64,000 nt of DNA from Marinifilum sp. D714 (lineage in GTDB: Bacteria > Bacteroidota > Bacteroidia > Bacteroidales > Marinifilaceae). A model generated the notes under the pieces. It was not told the origin of the DNA. It saw only the letters and a program-made list of their open reading frames with translations, and made no database searches. Shown piece by piece: positions 35,872 to 45,043 of this stretch. The position numbers and the translations under genes are program-made. Location of the stretch: contig NZ_JALPNU010000012.1 in assembly GCF_030851345.1 (NCBI RefSeq), positions 62,001-126,000 of the forward strand, given 5' to 3'. Positions within the stretch are counted from its first letter, which is position 1. Each line of letters starts with the position of its first letter.

Positions 35872-36084
35872 TCCACAAATATAAGGTCCACAAATGGACA
35901 CAAATTCACTCAAATAATTCCTACTGATATTCTTAGATTAGTATAAACAGATAATTGACGAATAAAAAAAAAAGTCCACAAATAGGCTCAAATTAAAACA
36001 CAAATGAGTCAAATAAAACTCCGAGCGAATTTGTCTATATTAGTAAATTCCTATTTAATAAATGGACACAAACAAACACAAATG
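35872..36084. repeat. Repeated CCACAAAT/GGACACAAAT words upstream of the GxxExxY gene
   Basis: Three clusters of the same short words are seen at 35872-35915, 35974-36014 and 36060-36084 (for example GGTCCACAAATGGACACAAA, GTCCACAAATAGGCTCAAAT, AAATGGACACAAACAAACAC). The last ends at the likely start codon of the gene. The same words recur after the gene at 36470-36543. Confidence 0.7.
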
Positions 36085-36462
36085 ATTTCTCAAGAATTCC
36101 CCTTCAAAGATGAATGTTATCAAATTATTGGCGCAGCAATGGAAGTCCACAATGAATTAGGATGTGGTTTTCTTGAGGCTGTTTACCAAGAAGCTTTAGC
36201 TATCTTACTTGATGAAAAACTCATCCCTTTTGAAAAAGAAAAAGTATTGGAGATTTCGTTCAGAGATAATATTTTGCAAAAGAAATACATTACTGATTTT
36301 TTATGTTTTGATGAAATTATCGTAGAACTAAAAGCTACAGATTCAATACACACAGAACACATTGCACAAGCCTTAAATTATTTGAAGGCTACTAGAAAAA
36401 AAATTGCATTACTCATTAATTTTGGAACCACTCGACTTCAGTATAAAAGAATTATTCTTTAA
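36082..36462 (+). CDS. GxxExxY family protein (PD-(D/E)xK-like)
   Basis: 126 residues from the ATG at 36082. An upstream in-frame ATG (36004) exists, but the added segment is encoded by the repeat DNA and is not protein-like. The family signature is present as GFLEAVY (G-x-x-E-x-x-Y), preceded by 'GAAMEVHNELGCG'. The C-terminal half has the nuclease-like core: 'YITDFLCFDEIIVELKA' (Asp...Glu-x-Lys) and 'HIAQALNYLKAT' with the final Phe-Gly strand. The family is often multicopy and found among repeats; its function is undetermined. Here it is surrounded on both sides by CACAAAT repeats, which suggests that it moved or spread with them. Confidence 0.88.
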   Translation: MISQEFPFKDECYQIIGAAMEVHNELGCGFLEAVYQEALAILLDEKLIPFEKEKVLEISFRDNILQKKYITDFLCFDEIIVELKATDSIHTEHIAQALNYLKATRKKIALLINFGTTRLQYKRIIL

Positions 36463-36469
36463 AAATAAG

Positions 36470-36543
36470 TTCCACAAATGAACACGAATGGACACAAATA
36501 AATCTACATCAATATTCGTGTGTATTTGAGTGTATTCGTGGAC
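36470..36543. repeat. Inverted-repeat copy downstream of the GxxExxY gene
   Basis: The left arm (TCCACAAATGAACACGAATG, then GACACAAAT) and an inverted right arm (ATTCGTGTGTATTTGAGTGT, then ATTCGTGGAC) can form a hairpin about 74 bp long. It ends 4 bp before the stop codon of the convergent 36548-37813 gene. Confidence 0.7.
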
Positions 36544-36547
36544 AACA

Positions 36548-37813
36548 TCACGTTTTTCTTTTCTTTTTCTTGGCTGCAGGAAACAGTACATTGTTTAGGA
36601 TTAATCGATATCCTGCCGAATTCTTTTTCAAATTCAAATCTGTTGGCGGATCTCCCACCAAATGCTGATAATCTTCCGGGTCGTGTCCGCCGTAAAAAGT
36701 CCAGGTTCCTTTTCCAAATTTGCCATGTATATAACGTGCCTCTCCTGCCGATTTATTCTCTCCCATAATCAACACTCCTGGCTTAATCAAATTCTTTTTA
36801 AAGGCTGTGGTCTGCCCCATGAATCCCTTAATCATATTTTTATGATTTTGGCACAACATTGTAGGAACAGGATCCCATTTGGCTGAAAAATCAAACAAGG
36901 TAAAGTAATCTTCATCACGATTTACTTTTCGGGTTAAGGTTACATCGATATCAGAAAACTCATACACATATGGATTGGTTTCCAGCTTAAAATCAGTAAA
37001 TGCAAATGTTTTATTGTAATCTAACTTCTCCTGAGCGTGCTCATCTATCGGATCTCCATCAAAAACATGATTGCAGATATCCGTTTCATCTGCTGCAAGG
37101 GTAATATCGAATGTATCAGTTGCCGAACACATGGCAAACAAGAAGCCTCCATTCTCAACAAACTTTCTAATGGTTTGCGATACAGCTTTCTTTAAGTCCG
37201 AAACCTTAGAGAATCCATATTTCTGAGCTCTTGCCAAATTATCTTTCACCTCATCCTTATACCACTGCATATTTCGATAAGAGGCATAAAATTTACCATG
37301 CTGCCCGGTAAAATCCTCATGATGCAAATGAAGCCAGTCATAATCCGATAGCTTATTGCTTAAAACCTCATCATCATACACGATATCATATGTAATCTCG
37401 GCATAAGTCAGTGCCAAGGTCACTGCATCATCCCAAGGCTTTTTTCCTTTTGGTGTATAAACAGCAATTTTGGGAGGCTTCTCTAACTTAACGGCGTCCA
37501 TATTTGCTTCGGGAGAAGAAATCTCATTCATGATCTGCGAAACATTAGCATCAGAAACCACAGTATAACTTACACCTCGAATTTTGCATTCATCCTCAAT
37601 ATTTTTGCTTAATGGCAAAAGAAAAGAACCTCCTCGATAATTCAACAACCAATGTAATTCATGATTATTTTGCAAAGTCCAATAGGCAATTCCATATGAT
37701 TTTAAATGATTCTTTTGAGAATCATCCATAGGGATAAGTATACTTGCCGAGAAGCTCTGAATATAGGCTAAAAGGAAAAAAGTTATTAGATATGTTTTTG
37801 AGAAACCTTTCAT
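36548..37813 (-). CDS. Exported protein of unknown function with glutamine-amidotransferase-like region
   Basis: 421 residues with a signal peptide (to about FSAS, 24). The central part (about 115-235) alternates strands and helices: PPKIAVYTPKGKKPWDDAV opening, 'YDWLHLHHEDFTGQHG', then 'GGFLFAMCSATDTFD', whose Gly-rich turn before a Cys resembles the nucleophile elbow of class I glutamine-amidotransferase-like folds. A C-terminal 'GTWTFYGGHDPEDYQH' block follows and the tail is basic (KKKKRKT). I recall similar Bacteroidota proteins annotated as asparagine synthetase B, but no such synthetase domain is visible here, so I do not use that name. dnaB lies 67 nt upstream on the same strand. Confidence 0.7.
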   Translation of the reverse strand: MKGFSKTYLITFFLLAYIQSFSASILIPMDDSQKNHLKSYGIAYWTLQNNHELHWLLNYRGGSFLLPLSKNIEDECKIRGVSYTVVSDANVSQIMNEISSPEANMDAVKLEKPPKIAVYTPKGKKPWDDAVTLALTYAEITYDIVYDDEVLSNKLSDYDWLHLHHEDFTGQHGKFYASYRNMQWYKDEVKDNLARAQKYGFSKVSDLKKAVSQTIRKFVENGGFLFAMCSATDTFDITLAADETDICNHVFDGDPIDEHAQEKLDYNKTFAFTDFKLETNPYVYEFSDIDVTLTRKVNRDEDYFTLFDFSAKWDPVPTMLCQNHKNMIKGFMGQTTAFKKNLIKPGVLIMGENKSAGEARYIHGKFGKGTWTFYGGHDPEDYQHLVGDPPTDLNLKKNSAGYRLILNNVLFPAAKKKKRKT

Positions 37814-37880
37814 AAGTACAATCGAAAATTGATTTAGTTCGAAAGTACAAAATCACAATCTAAAGGAAAAGCGAAATTAT

Positions 37881-39416
37881 TTAAAATGGAGCGGCATCAT
37901 CAAAATCATTTCCTCCTACAAGGCCAGCGTTAATATCATCGAACCCACCACTAGTATCTTGATTCATACTAGAACTAAAGGTTTTAACCTCTTCAGGACC
38001 CTCATCACCAAATGGATTCAAACTTTCGCCTTCCAAATCCATAAATCGAGCCAACTGATTACGGAATCTTAACTGAATTTCTCCAACGGCACCATTACGG
38101 TGTTTTGCAATAATAATATCAGCAATACCAATTAATGAATTTCCTTCGGCATCTTCTGTAATTCCGTAACGTTCCGGACGGTGAATAAATAGAACCATAT
38201 CGGCATCCTGCTCAATCGCACCAGACTCACGAAGGTCGGAAAGCATCGGCTTCTTCGCATCACCAGTACGCTGTTCAACACCACGGTTCAGCTGAGAAAG
38301 TGCAATTACCGGAATATTCAACTCCTTTGCAATGATCTTTAACTGACGTGAGATTAAAGATACCTCCTGTTCTCGATTCCCTCTCATGTCGGAACCTGCT
38401 GTCATCAGCTGCAAGTAGTCAATAATCACACAACCAATATCGTATTTGGCTTTTAGTCTACGACATTTCGAACGCAATTCATAAATAGACAAACCTGGTG
38501 TATCGTCTACATAAATTGGAGCATCAACCAAATCTTTAATCTTTACGTGCAATTGTTCCCATTCGAAATCTTCCAGCTTACCATTTCTTAGCTTCTCCGA
38601 ACCCAACTCTGTTTCACTGGAAATCATACGTTTTACCAACTGGTCACCACCCATCTCCAGCGAGAATATCGCAATTGGCGCTTTGTGTTCAACCGCCATA
38701 TTTCTAGTCATGGAAAGTACAAAAGCAGTTTTCCCCATAGAAGGACGAGCTGCAATAATAACCAAGTCCGATTTCTGCCATCCAGATGTAATTCTATCCA
38801 AAGCCGTAAATCCGGAAGGGACACCACTTAATCCATCAGGACGTTTACCGGCTTCTACAATTTGGTTAATTACCTCATCGGCCAACGGACGAATGTGTGC
38901 TGATTCCTTTTTGATATTTCCCTCTGCAATATCAAAAACTTCCTGTTGAGCTTTATCCAACAAATCGGCAACATCAATACTATCATCGAAAGCTTGATTC
39001 TGAATATCGGAAGAAACACGAATTAACTCACGCTGAATGTGCTTTTGAGCAATAATTCGAGCATGAAACTCGATATGAGCGGCTGATGCTACACGGTTGG
39101 TAAGCTGCGTAATGTAGAAAGGCCCGCCAACATCATCCAAGGTTCCCTCTCTTTTTAACTCTTCGGTAACAGTTAAAATATCAATAGGCTCCTCCTTGGT
39201 AGAAAGATTCATAATTGCCTTATAAATCTTCTGGTGAGCGTCTTTATAAAACGAATCGGCTTTTAACAAATCCCCAACCGAAATAATTGCATCCTTCTCC
39301 AACATTAAAGCACCCAACACGGCTTCTTCAAGCTCTACTGCTTGTGGTGGCACTTTTCCGTATTCCAGATCAATTTTATTTTTCGATTGATTTTTATAAT
39401 TGTTTGCTCCAGCCAT
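37881..39416 (-). CDS. dnaB: Replicative DNA helicase DnaB
   Basis: 511-residue hexameric helicase of the replication fork. The N-terminal domain (about 17-125, 'PPQAVELEEAVLGALMLE') interacts with primase and loader. The RecA-like C-terminal domain has Walker A 'ARPSMGKTAF' near 227, the Walker B region 'IGCVIIDYLQLM', and the 'QLNRGVEQR' and 'HRPERYG' motifs. The acidic C-terminal tail (DDAAPF) is usual. No intein is present in the P-loop region, which is a common insertion site. Confidence 0.96.
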   Translation of the reverse strand: MAGANNYKNQSKNKIDLEYGKVPPQAVELEEAVLGALMLEKDAIISVGDLLKADSFYKDAHQKIYKAIMNLSTKEEPIDILTVTEELKREGTLDDVGGPFYITQLTNRVASAAHIEFHARIIAQKHIQRELIRVSSDIQNQAFDDSIDVADLLDKAQQEVFDIAEGNIKKESAHIRPLADEVINQIVEAGKRPDGLSGVPSGFTALDRITSGWQKSDLVIIAARPSMGKTAFVLSMTRNMAVEHKAPIAIFSLEMGGDQLVKRMISSETELGSEKLRNGKLEDFEWEQLHVKIKDLVDAPIYVDDTPGLSIYELRSKCRRLKAKYDIGCVIIDYLQLMTAGSDMRGNREQEVSLISRQLKIIAKELNIPVIALSQLNRGVEQRTGDAKKPMLSDLRESGAIEQDADMVLFIHRPERYGITEDAEGNSLIGIADIIIAKHRNGAVGEIQLRFRNQLARFMDLEGESLNPFGDEGPEEVKTFSSSMNQDTSGGFDDINAGLVGGNDFDDAAPF

Positions 39417-39600
39417 ATACCTTTAAAATAATTAATTCAACAGATTTCAACACTTTCCCTCTCTCTCATAATCCTTTCAAATTTGTGTCGAAAAATTTGA
39501 GAATGCAAAGATAAAGATAGAAAATTAAAATGCCACAATTTGATTTTTTTTGCTCTTTAAAACGAGTATTTTTAAGCCACATTTATCAAGAACACAAAAT

Positions 39601-40416
39601 ATGCTTTGCTTTCCAAATGCCAAAATAAATTTAGGCCTTAACATTATTAAGAAAAGACCTGACGGATTTCACAATATCGAAACCGTTTTTTATCCAATTC
39701 CACTATGCGATGCCCTGGAAATTGCAGAAAGCGATTCTTCGGAACAATATGAATTTACATCATCTGGAATTCCTATTGATATCGATCCTTCGGATAATAT
39801 CGTAATAAAAGCATTTGATTTAATTGCTTCAAAATTTGAGATCCCCCCTACAGCAATTCATTTGCACAAAAACATCCCATTTGGTGCTGGATTAGGTGGC
39901 GGATCAGCTGATGCTGCATACATGATTAAAATGCTAAACGATTTTTACAAATTGGGAATGAACTTCCAACAAATGGAAGAGTATGCAATTCAAATTGGTA
40001 GCGATTGTCCTGTTTTTATCCAAAACCAACCAGTTTTCGCCGAGGGTAAGGGCGAGCTATTCTCTTCTATTGAGCTTAACTTAAGCGGATATCATATCGT
40101 CTTAATAAAACCAGAAATACACATCAGCACTCCAGAAGCTTATTCGGGTACTTCTCCTAAAAAACCAAATAAATCGGTAAAAGAATTGATCAGTTTACCA
40201 TTGAAAGAATGGAAAGAAAATATTTACAATGATTTTGAAGATAGCATTTTCTCGAATCATCCCGAGCTTGCAACTTTGAAAGAAGAACTTTACGATTCGG
40301 GCGCCATTTATGCAGCCATGTCGGGAAGCGGTTCCAGCATGTTTGGTATTTTTGAGAAAGATCCAGCGATTAAGGAGAGCTGGAAAAGACATTTTATCTG
40401 GAGCAGTAAATTATAG
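39601..40416 (+). CDS. ispE: 4-diphosphocytidyl-2-C-methyl-D-erythritol kinase
   Basis: 271-residue GHMP kinase of the non-mevalonate isoprenoid pathway. I chose the ATG at 39601 because family members begin with the FPNAKINLGL motif; an upstream ATG (39550) would add 17 residues. The ATP motif PFGAGLGGGSADAA is at about 94-107 and the C-terminal 'MSGSGSSMFGIF' motif is present. Divergent from dnaB, with a terminator after it. Confidence 0.94.
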   Translation: MLCFPNAKINLGLNIIKKRPDGFHNIETVFYPIPLCDALEIAESDSSEQYEFTSSGIPIDIDPSDNIVIKAFDLIASKFEIPPTAIHLHKNIPFGAGLGGGSADAAYMIKMLNDFYKLGMNFQQMEEYAIQIGSDCPVFIQNQPVFAEGKGELFSSIELNLSGYHIVLIKPEIHISTPEAYSGTSPKKPNKSVKELISLPLKEWKENIYNDFEDSIFSNHPELATLKEELYDSGAIYAAMSGSGSSMFGIFEKDPAIKESWKRHFIWSSKL

Positions 40417-40422
40417 ACAAAT

Positions 40423-40456
40423 AAAAAGGGATTGTCATTACAACAATCCCTTAATA
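40423..40456 (+). terminator. Rho-independent terminator between ispE and the BCCP gene
   Basis: A 9-bp stem (AAGGGATTG/CAATCCCTT) with a 9-nt loop. The A-rich left side makes it work best for the leftward BCCP transcript; on the plus strand it is followed by TTAATATTTT and may serve ispE. Confidence 0.7.
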
Positions 40457-40473
40457 TTTTCATATCAGAAAGA

Positions 40474-40782
40474 TTACTCAATCTCTACCATTAACATTTT
40501 GTTAGGGACTTTTACTCCTTCTTCAACATGAATCTTTTTAATAACACCGTCGAAAGGCATTTCGATCTGATTCTTCATCTTCATCGCTTCAAGAATCATT
40601 AAGCTTTCTCCAGCCTTTACTTCCTGCCCTTCTTTAACGAAAATTTCAACAATTGTTCCTGGAATGAAAGACTTAAGGTGCTTAGGATTTGGTCTCTCCC
40701 AAGCCTTTCTGTTTTCAAACTTCTTGGTTACCTCTGTTTTGTATACAGTACCATCAACGTTGAATTCTTTTAAATTTTCCAT
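40474..40782 (-). CDS. Biotin carboxyl carrier protein subunit of an acyl-CoA carboxylase/decarboxylase
   Basis: 102-residue biotinyl-domain protein. The biotinylated Lys is Lys68 in EAMKM. The N-terminal ~35 residues form a short variable extension and the rest is a single barrel-sandwich domain ('GTIVEIFVKEGQEVKAGESL'). It lies 12 nt downstream of the carboxyltransferase gene, so they are one operon. It is shorter than the BCCP (AccB) of fatty acid synthesis and fits a propionyl- or methylmalonyl-CoA carboxylating complex. Confidence 0.9.
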   Translation of the reverse strand: MENLKEFNVDGTVYKTEVTKKFENRKAWERPNPKHLKSFIPGTIVEIFVKEGQEVKAGESLMILEAMKMKNQIEMPFDGVIKKIHVEEGVKVPNKMLMVEIE

Positions 40783-40794
40783 AACGAATAATTT

Positions 40795-42339
40795 TTAGAA
40801 TGGAGGAATACCGTGTTTTTTCTCAGGTCTTCTATCAACTTTATTGTTTGAAACTTCAATCGAGTGTAACAACATGTTACGAGTTTCTTCCGGCTCGATA
40901 ACAGTATCAATATAACCTTTAGCAGCTGCAACATAAGGATTCGCGAACTTCTCTTTATATTCAGCAACTTTTTCTTTACGCATTGCTTCAGGATCTTCAG
41001 CATTCATAATCTCCTTACGGAAGATAATGTTAGCAGCTCCTTCAGGTCCCATTACCGCAATCTCAGCAGTTGGCCATGCAAACATGAAATCTGCCTTCAT
41101 ATGACGAGAGTTCATAGCAATATAACCTCCACCGTATGCTTTACGGATAATTACTGTAATTTTAGGTACAGTAGCTTCTGAGTACGCATAAAGAATCTTC
41201 GCACCGTGACGAATAACACCCATATGTTCCTGATCAACACCTGGCAAATAACCTGGCATATCCTCAAGAGTTACAATTGGAATATTAAATGAATCACAGT
41301 AGCGGATAAAACGAGCAGCTTTATCAGATGAATCACAATCCAATACACCTGCCAATACCATAGGCTGATTTGCTACAAAACCTACAGTTTCACCATTCAT
41401 TCTACCGAAACCAATAACGATATTTTTCGCAAAGTTCTCCATGATTTCGAAGAAATCAGAATCATCAGAAATTGCTTTAATTACGTTACGGATATCGTAT
41501 GGCTGAGTTGGGTCAGCTGGTACAATTTCCTCAATTTTGTATTCTGGTTTTGGTGGCTTTGGTGGGAAAGCTTTAGCTTTTTTACCGTTGTGCCATGGAA
41601 TGAAGGTTAGGAGCTTCTTAATTTGTTCGAAGCATTCGTACTCGCTTTGAGCATAGAAATGAGCATTACCTGTAATTTCGCTATGTACTCTAGCTCCACC
41701 AAGTTCTTCCATACTAATTTCTTCACCCAAAACAGTTTTAATTACCTCTGGACCGGTAATGAACATCTTAGAGATGTTTTCAACCACAAACACAAAGTCG
41801 GTAAGTGCAGGAGAATAAACAGCTCCACCAGCACAAGGACCAAGAATTACAGACAACTGAGGAATAACACCAGATGCTAAGGTGTTACGGAAGAAGATTT
41901 CACCATATCCAGCAAGTGAGTTAACACCTTCCTGAATACGAGCTCCCCCTGAGTCGTTAATACCAATTAATGGTACACGCATTTTTAACGCATGATCCAT
42001 TATTTTAGTGATTTTTCTCGCATGCATAAGACCAAGAGAACCTCCAGCTACAGTAAAATCCTGTGCAAAAATACAAACAGGCTCACCGTATATAGTACCG
42101 GTTCCGATGATAACTCCATCACCATGAAGTTGTTTCTTTTCCATGCCAAAGTCGCGGGCTTCGTGCTCTACAAATAAATCATATTCATGGAAAGAATCCT
42201 CATCCAAAATAGATGTTACCCTTTCTCTAGCAGTCAATTTCCCCATTGCAACTTGCTTCTGAATGGCTTTCTCACCACCACCTTGAAGCACTTTTTCTTT
42301 TCTCTTTCTAAGATCAAGAATGTTTCGTTTCAATGACAT
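40795..42339 (-). CDS. Acyl-CoA carboxylase beta / carboxyltransferase subunit (propionyl- or methylmalonyl-CoA type)
   Basis: 514-residue carboxyltransferase with both crotonase-like halves: 'GKLTARERV' start, oxyanion motif 'GPCAGGAVYSPALTDF' in the N half, 'DMPGYLPGVDQEHMGVIRHGAK' and 'RKAYGGGYIAMNSRH' in the C half. These match the PccB/MmdA group. It transfers carboxyl between biotin and propionyl-CoA; the direction depends on its partners. Only the BCCP gene adjoins it; there is no biotin carboxylase and no membrane decarboxylase subunit nearby. It probably acts in the propionate-succinate route together with the methylmalonyl-CoA mutase served by MeaB. Confidence 0.92.
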   Translation of the reverse strand: MSLKRNILDLRKRKEKVLQGGGEKAIQKQVAMGKLTARERVTSILDEDSFHEYDLFVEHEARDFGMEKKQLHGDGVIIGTGTIYGEPVCIFAQDFTVAGGSLGLMHARKITKIMDHALKMRVPLIGINDSGGARIQEGVNSLAGYGEIFFRNTLASGVIPQLSVILGPCAGGAVYSPALTDFVFVVENISKMFITGPEVIKTVLGEEISMEELGGARVHSEITGNAHFYAQSEYECFEQIKKLLTFIPWHNGKKAKAFPPKPPKPEYKIEEIVPADPTQPYDIRNVIKAISDDSDFFEIMENFAKNIVIGFGRMNGETVGFVANQPMVLAGVLDCDSSDKAARFIRYCDSFNIPIVTLEDMPGYLPGVDQEHMGVIRHGAKILYAYSEATVPKITVIIRKAYGGGYIAMNSRHMKADFMFAWPTAEIAVMGPEGAANIIFRKEIMNAEDPEAMRKEKVAEYKEKFANPYVAAAKGYIDTVIEPEETRNMLLHSIEVSNNKVDRRPEKKHGIPPF

Positions 42340-42539
42340 AATCTGTACATTTAGTTAGAAAATATATATTTCTATATATGTTGAATTCCGTGTAGTACAC
42401 AAAATTCCAAGCTACAACGTTAGTAATTTTTACGCTAGAAAAAAATTCTGGCGTAAAATACCCATACGAAGCAGCTATATAAAATAAGCTCTTTACATTG
42501 ATAATCAAAACTTTTCCTGAAAAACTATTTAGAATAGTT

Positions 42540-43616
42540 CTATTTAGGAGCAATTCGATATAAATATAAGGCAACACATGTAAACACAATATTTGGCAAC
42601 CAAACGGCTAACATCGGATTCATACTACCATTGGTAGCAAAAACAACCGAAATCTGTAAGAAAAGTATAAATGAGAAACTTAACAGCAAACCAATTCCCA
42701 AATGAAGTCCCATTCCTCCTCGAATTTTACGAGATGCAAGTGACGCACCAATTAGGGTAAGAATGAAGGTTGAGAATGGATTAGCCATTCTTTTATATTT
42801 CTCAATTTTATAAGCATTAATATTACTGTCTCCTCTCATTGTCTGCTGATCGATATAATCGTTCAACTCAGTAAAGTTCATTGCTTCAACCAAGTATTTC
42901 TTGCGCCCAAATTCTTTTGGACCAAAACTTAGAGTTGTATCTATTTTTTTACCGTGTTCAAAACTCTCTTTGTCACCATCAATGTTTCTAATAAAATAAT
43001 CATTAATGGTCCACTTGTTTTTTTCCTTATTCCATTTAATATTTCTCGCCGTCAGTTTCGATCTTAACTCTTTCCCTTCAAAACTCTCCAATGAAAATCG
43101 ATAACCTGTATTACTTCCTGTATCCCAGTTGTGCATATAAATAAATACCCCTGGTTCTATCTGGCGATGAATATTTCTTTCCTTATTTCTGAACTTCTTT
43201 TTAATGTAGGTTTCGTTAAATTCTATCCTTTTTGCATTTGCCGGTGGAATAATGAAATTACTCAAGACAAATGAAAACACACCAATAATTAATGCTGCAA
43301 TAAAATAAGGAAACATCATTCTCCTAAAACTAATCCCACTACTAAGTATGGCAATAATTTCGGTATTATAAGCCATTTTAGAAGTAAAGAATATTACTGC
43401 AATAAAGGTGAATAATGCACTAAATAAGTTCGCAAAGTAGGGTATGAAATTCAGGTAATAATCAAAAAGAATCGCTTTAAGCGGTGCCTCCTTATCGATA
43501 AATTCATCGATATGCTCCGAAAAATCGAAAATAACTGAGATACTAATGATAAGAACAATCGCAAAAAAGAATGTACCCAAAAACTTTCGGATAATATATA
43601 GATCTAATTTCTTCAA
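42540..43616 (-). CDS. LptF/LptG-family lipopolysaccharide export permease
   Basis: 358-residue inner-membrane subunit of the LptB2FG exporter. The start codon is TTG (43614-43616), chosen because it gives the canonical MKKLDLYIIRKFLG start. Membrane segments are seen at about 13-35, 52-75 and 98-120 and near the C-terminus (about 280-355), with the periplasmic jellyroll domain between. 'YKRMANPFSTFILTLIGASLASRK' is the typical motif before the C-terminal helices. It lies 119 nt downstream of tgt on the same strand, a pairing common in Bacteroidota. Confidence 0.9.
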   Translation of the reverse strand: MKKLDLYIIRKFLGTFFFAIVLIISISVIFDFSEHIDEFIDKEAPLKAILFDYYLNFIPYFANLFSALFTFIAVIFFTSKMAYNTEIIAILSSGISFRRMMFPYFIAALIIGVFSFVLSNFIIPPANAKRIEFNETYIKKKFRNKERNIHRQIEPGVFIYMHNWDTGSNTGYRFSLESFEGKELRSKLTARNIKWNKEKNKWTINDYFIRNIDGDKESFEHGKKIDTTLSFGPKEFGRKKYLVEAMNFTELNDYIDQQTMRGDSNINAYKIEKYKRMANPFSTFILTLIGASLASRKIRGGMGLHLGIGLLLSFSFILFLQISVVFATNGSMNPMLAVWLPNIVFTCVALYLYRIAPK

Positions 43617-43735
43617 AACCTGATTTTTATTTTCTGATACTCTCGGAAAACCCGAATTTAAATTTACCGAATTAAAAGTAAAACTTATTCTTCAAATATC
43701 AATTACAGCTGACTTATTGTAAGGTTTTTTAACAC

Positions 43736-44866
43736 TTATAAACGTGTAGCCAGTTTTTTAACCATGATATCTTTCCATGCTGCAAAAGTTCCAGCATTAA
43801 TATGCTCTCTTGCCTCGCGAACCAACCACAAGTAAAATGCCAAGTTGTGGATGCTACAAATTTGAGATCCCAATAATTCACCCGAGTGCACCAAATGGCG
43901 CACGTATGCTTTAGAATAAGCTGAATCTACAAAAGAAGTCCCATTTGGATCGATAGGAGAGAAATCATCAGCCCATTTCTTATTCTTAATATTAATGATA
44001 CCTTCACTTGTAAAGATCATACCATTTCTACCGTTTCTGGTTGGCATCACACAATCAAACATATCTACTCCGCGTGAAATGGCTTCCAAAATATTTACCG
44101 GAGTTCCAACTCCCATTAGGTATCGAGGTTTATCTTCTGGTAGAACATCATTCACCACTTCAATCATAGAATACATTTCCTCTACAGGCTCACCTACAGC
44201 CAAACCTCCAATTGCATATCCTTCACGATCAAGCGAAGCTGCATGTTCAGCAGCTTTAATTCTTAAATCATTATAAACACAACCTTGTACAATTGGAAAT
44301 AATGTTTGTGAATATCCATATTTTGGATCGGTTTCATCAAAACGTTTTACACATCTCTCCAACCAACGCTGGGTAAGTTCCAAGGAGTTTTTAGCATACT
44401 CATAGGTTGACGTTCCCGGAGGACATTCATCAAACGCCATAATGATATCCGCACCAATGGTTCTTTGAATATCCATTACATTTTCTGGCGTAAAGAAATG
44501 TTTCGACCCATCAATATGCGAGCGAAACATGGCTCCCTCTTCGGTCAATTTTCTATTATCAGCCAAAGAAAATACCTGGAATCCTCCACTATCAGTCAAT
44601 ATTGGTCTTTCCCATCCATTAAACTTATGCAATCCTCCTGCTTTTTCAAGGATATCCAAACCTGGACGTAAATACAAGTGATATGTATTTCCTAAAATAA
44701 TTTCAGCGTTGATATCATCACGAAGCTCACGCTGATGCACTCCTTTTACCGAGCCAAGTGTTCCCACAGGCATAAATATCGGAGTTTGTATTTTTCCATG
44801 ATCTGTTGTTAACTCTCCTGTTCTTGCAGAAGACTTTGGATCGGTTTTGTGTAATTTAAAATCCAT
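43736..44866 (-). CDS. tgt: tRNA-guanine transglycosylase (queuine/preQ1)
   Basis: 376 residues from the ATG at 44866, chosen since the family begins at MDFKLHKTDPKS; an upstream ATG (44923) would add 19 residues. It exchanges G34 for preQ1 in tRNAs with GUN anticodons. Catalytic regions are seen: 'LTDSGGFQVFSL', 'ADIIMAFDECPPG', and 'RGVDMFDCVMPTRNGRNG' with its Asp nucleophile. The zinc site is atypical: where the C-x-C-x2-C ligands are expected before YSKAYVRHL, the sequence is DPNGTSFVDSAYSK with no Cys. Only the His of SIHNL remains. Confidence 0.93.
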   Translation of the reverse strand: MDFKLHKTDPKSSARTGELTTDHGKIQTPIFMPVGTLGSVKGVHQRELRDDINAEIILGNTYHLYLRPGLDILEKAGGLHKFNGWERPILTDSGGFQVFSLADNRKLTEEGAMFRSHIDGSKHFFTPENVMDIQRTIGADIIMAFDECPPGTSTYEYAKNSLELTQRWLERCVKRFDETDPKYGYSQTLFPIVQGCVYNDLRIKAAEHAASLDREGYAIGGLAVGEPVEEMYSMIEVVNDVLPEDKPRYLMGVGTPVNILEAISRGVDMFDCVMPTRNGRNGMIFTSEGIINIKNKKWADDFSPIDPNGTSFVDSAYSKAYVRHLVHSGELLGSQICSIHNLAFYLWLVREAREHINAGTFAAWKDIMVKKLATRL

Positions 44867-45043
44867 ATTGACTGTTTTAAAACTGCAAAATCCAGGAATC
44901 GGTTTTTGCAAAATCGGCAGCAAAGATACTAATAAATCTTAATCATGAATATGGTAGGCTCTATAGACCAAAATCAACAACCTTCAAAACAGTTTTTTTT
45001 ATAAAAAAATACGATTACAAGCCCTATTTATCATAGATTCGTT

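Noticed and set aside
36004-36081. Longer N-terminus for the GxxExxY protein
   Set aside because: The extra 26 residues are partly encoded by the intergenic repeat, and the conserved protein begins at the ATG at 36082.
36548-37813. Naming the exported 421-aa protein asparagine synthetase B
   Set aside because: I recall such names for relatives, but neither the N-terminal Cys glutaminase nor the synthetase P-loop of that enzyme is present.
44867-44923. Earlier start for tgt
   Set aside because: The 19 extra residues have no counterpart in the family, which begins at MDFKLH-like sequence.
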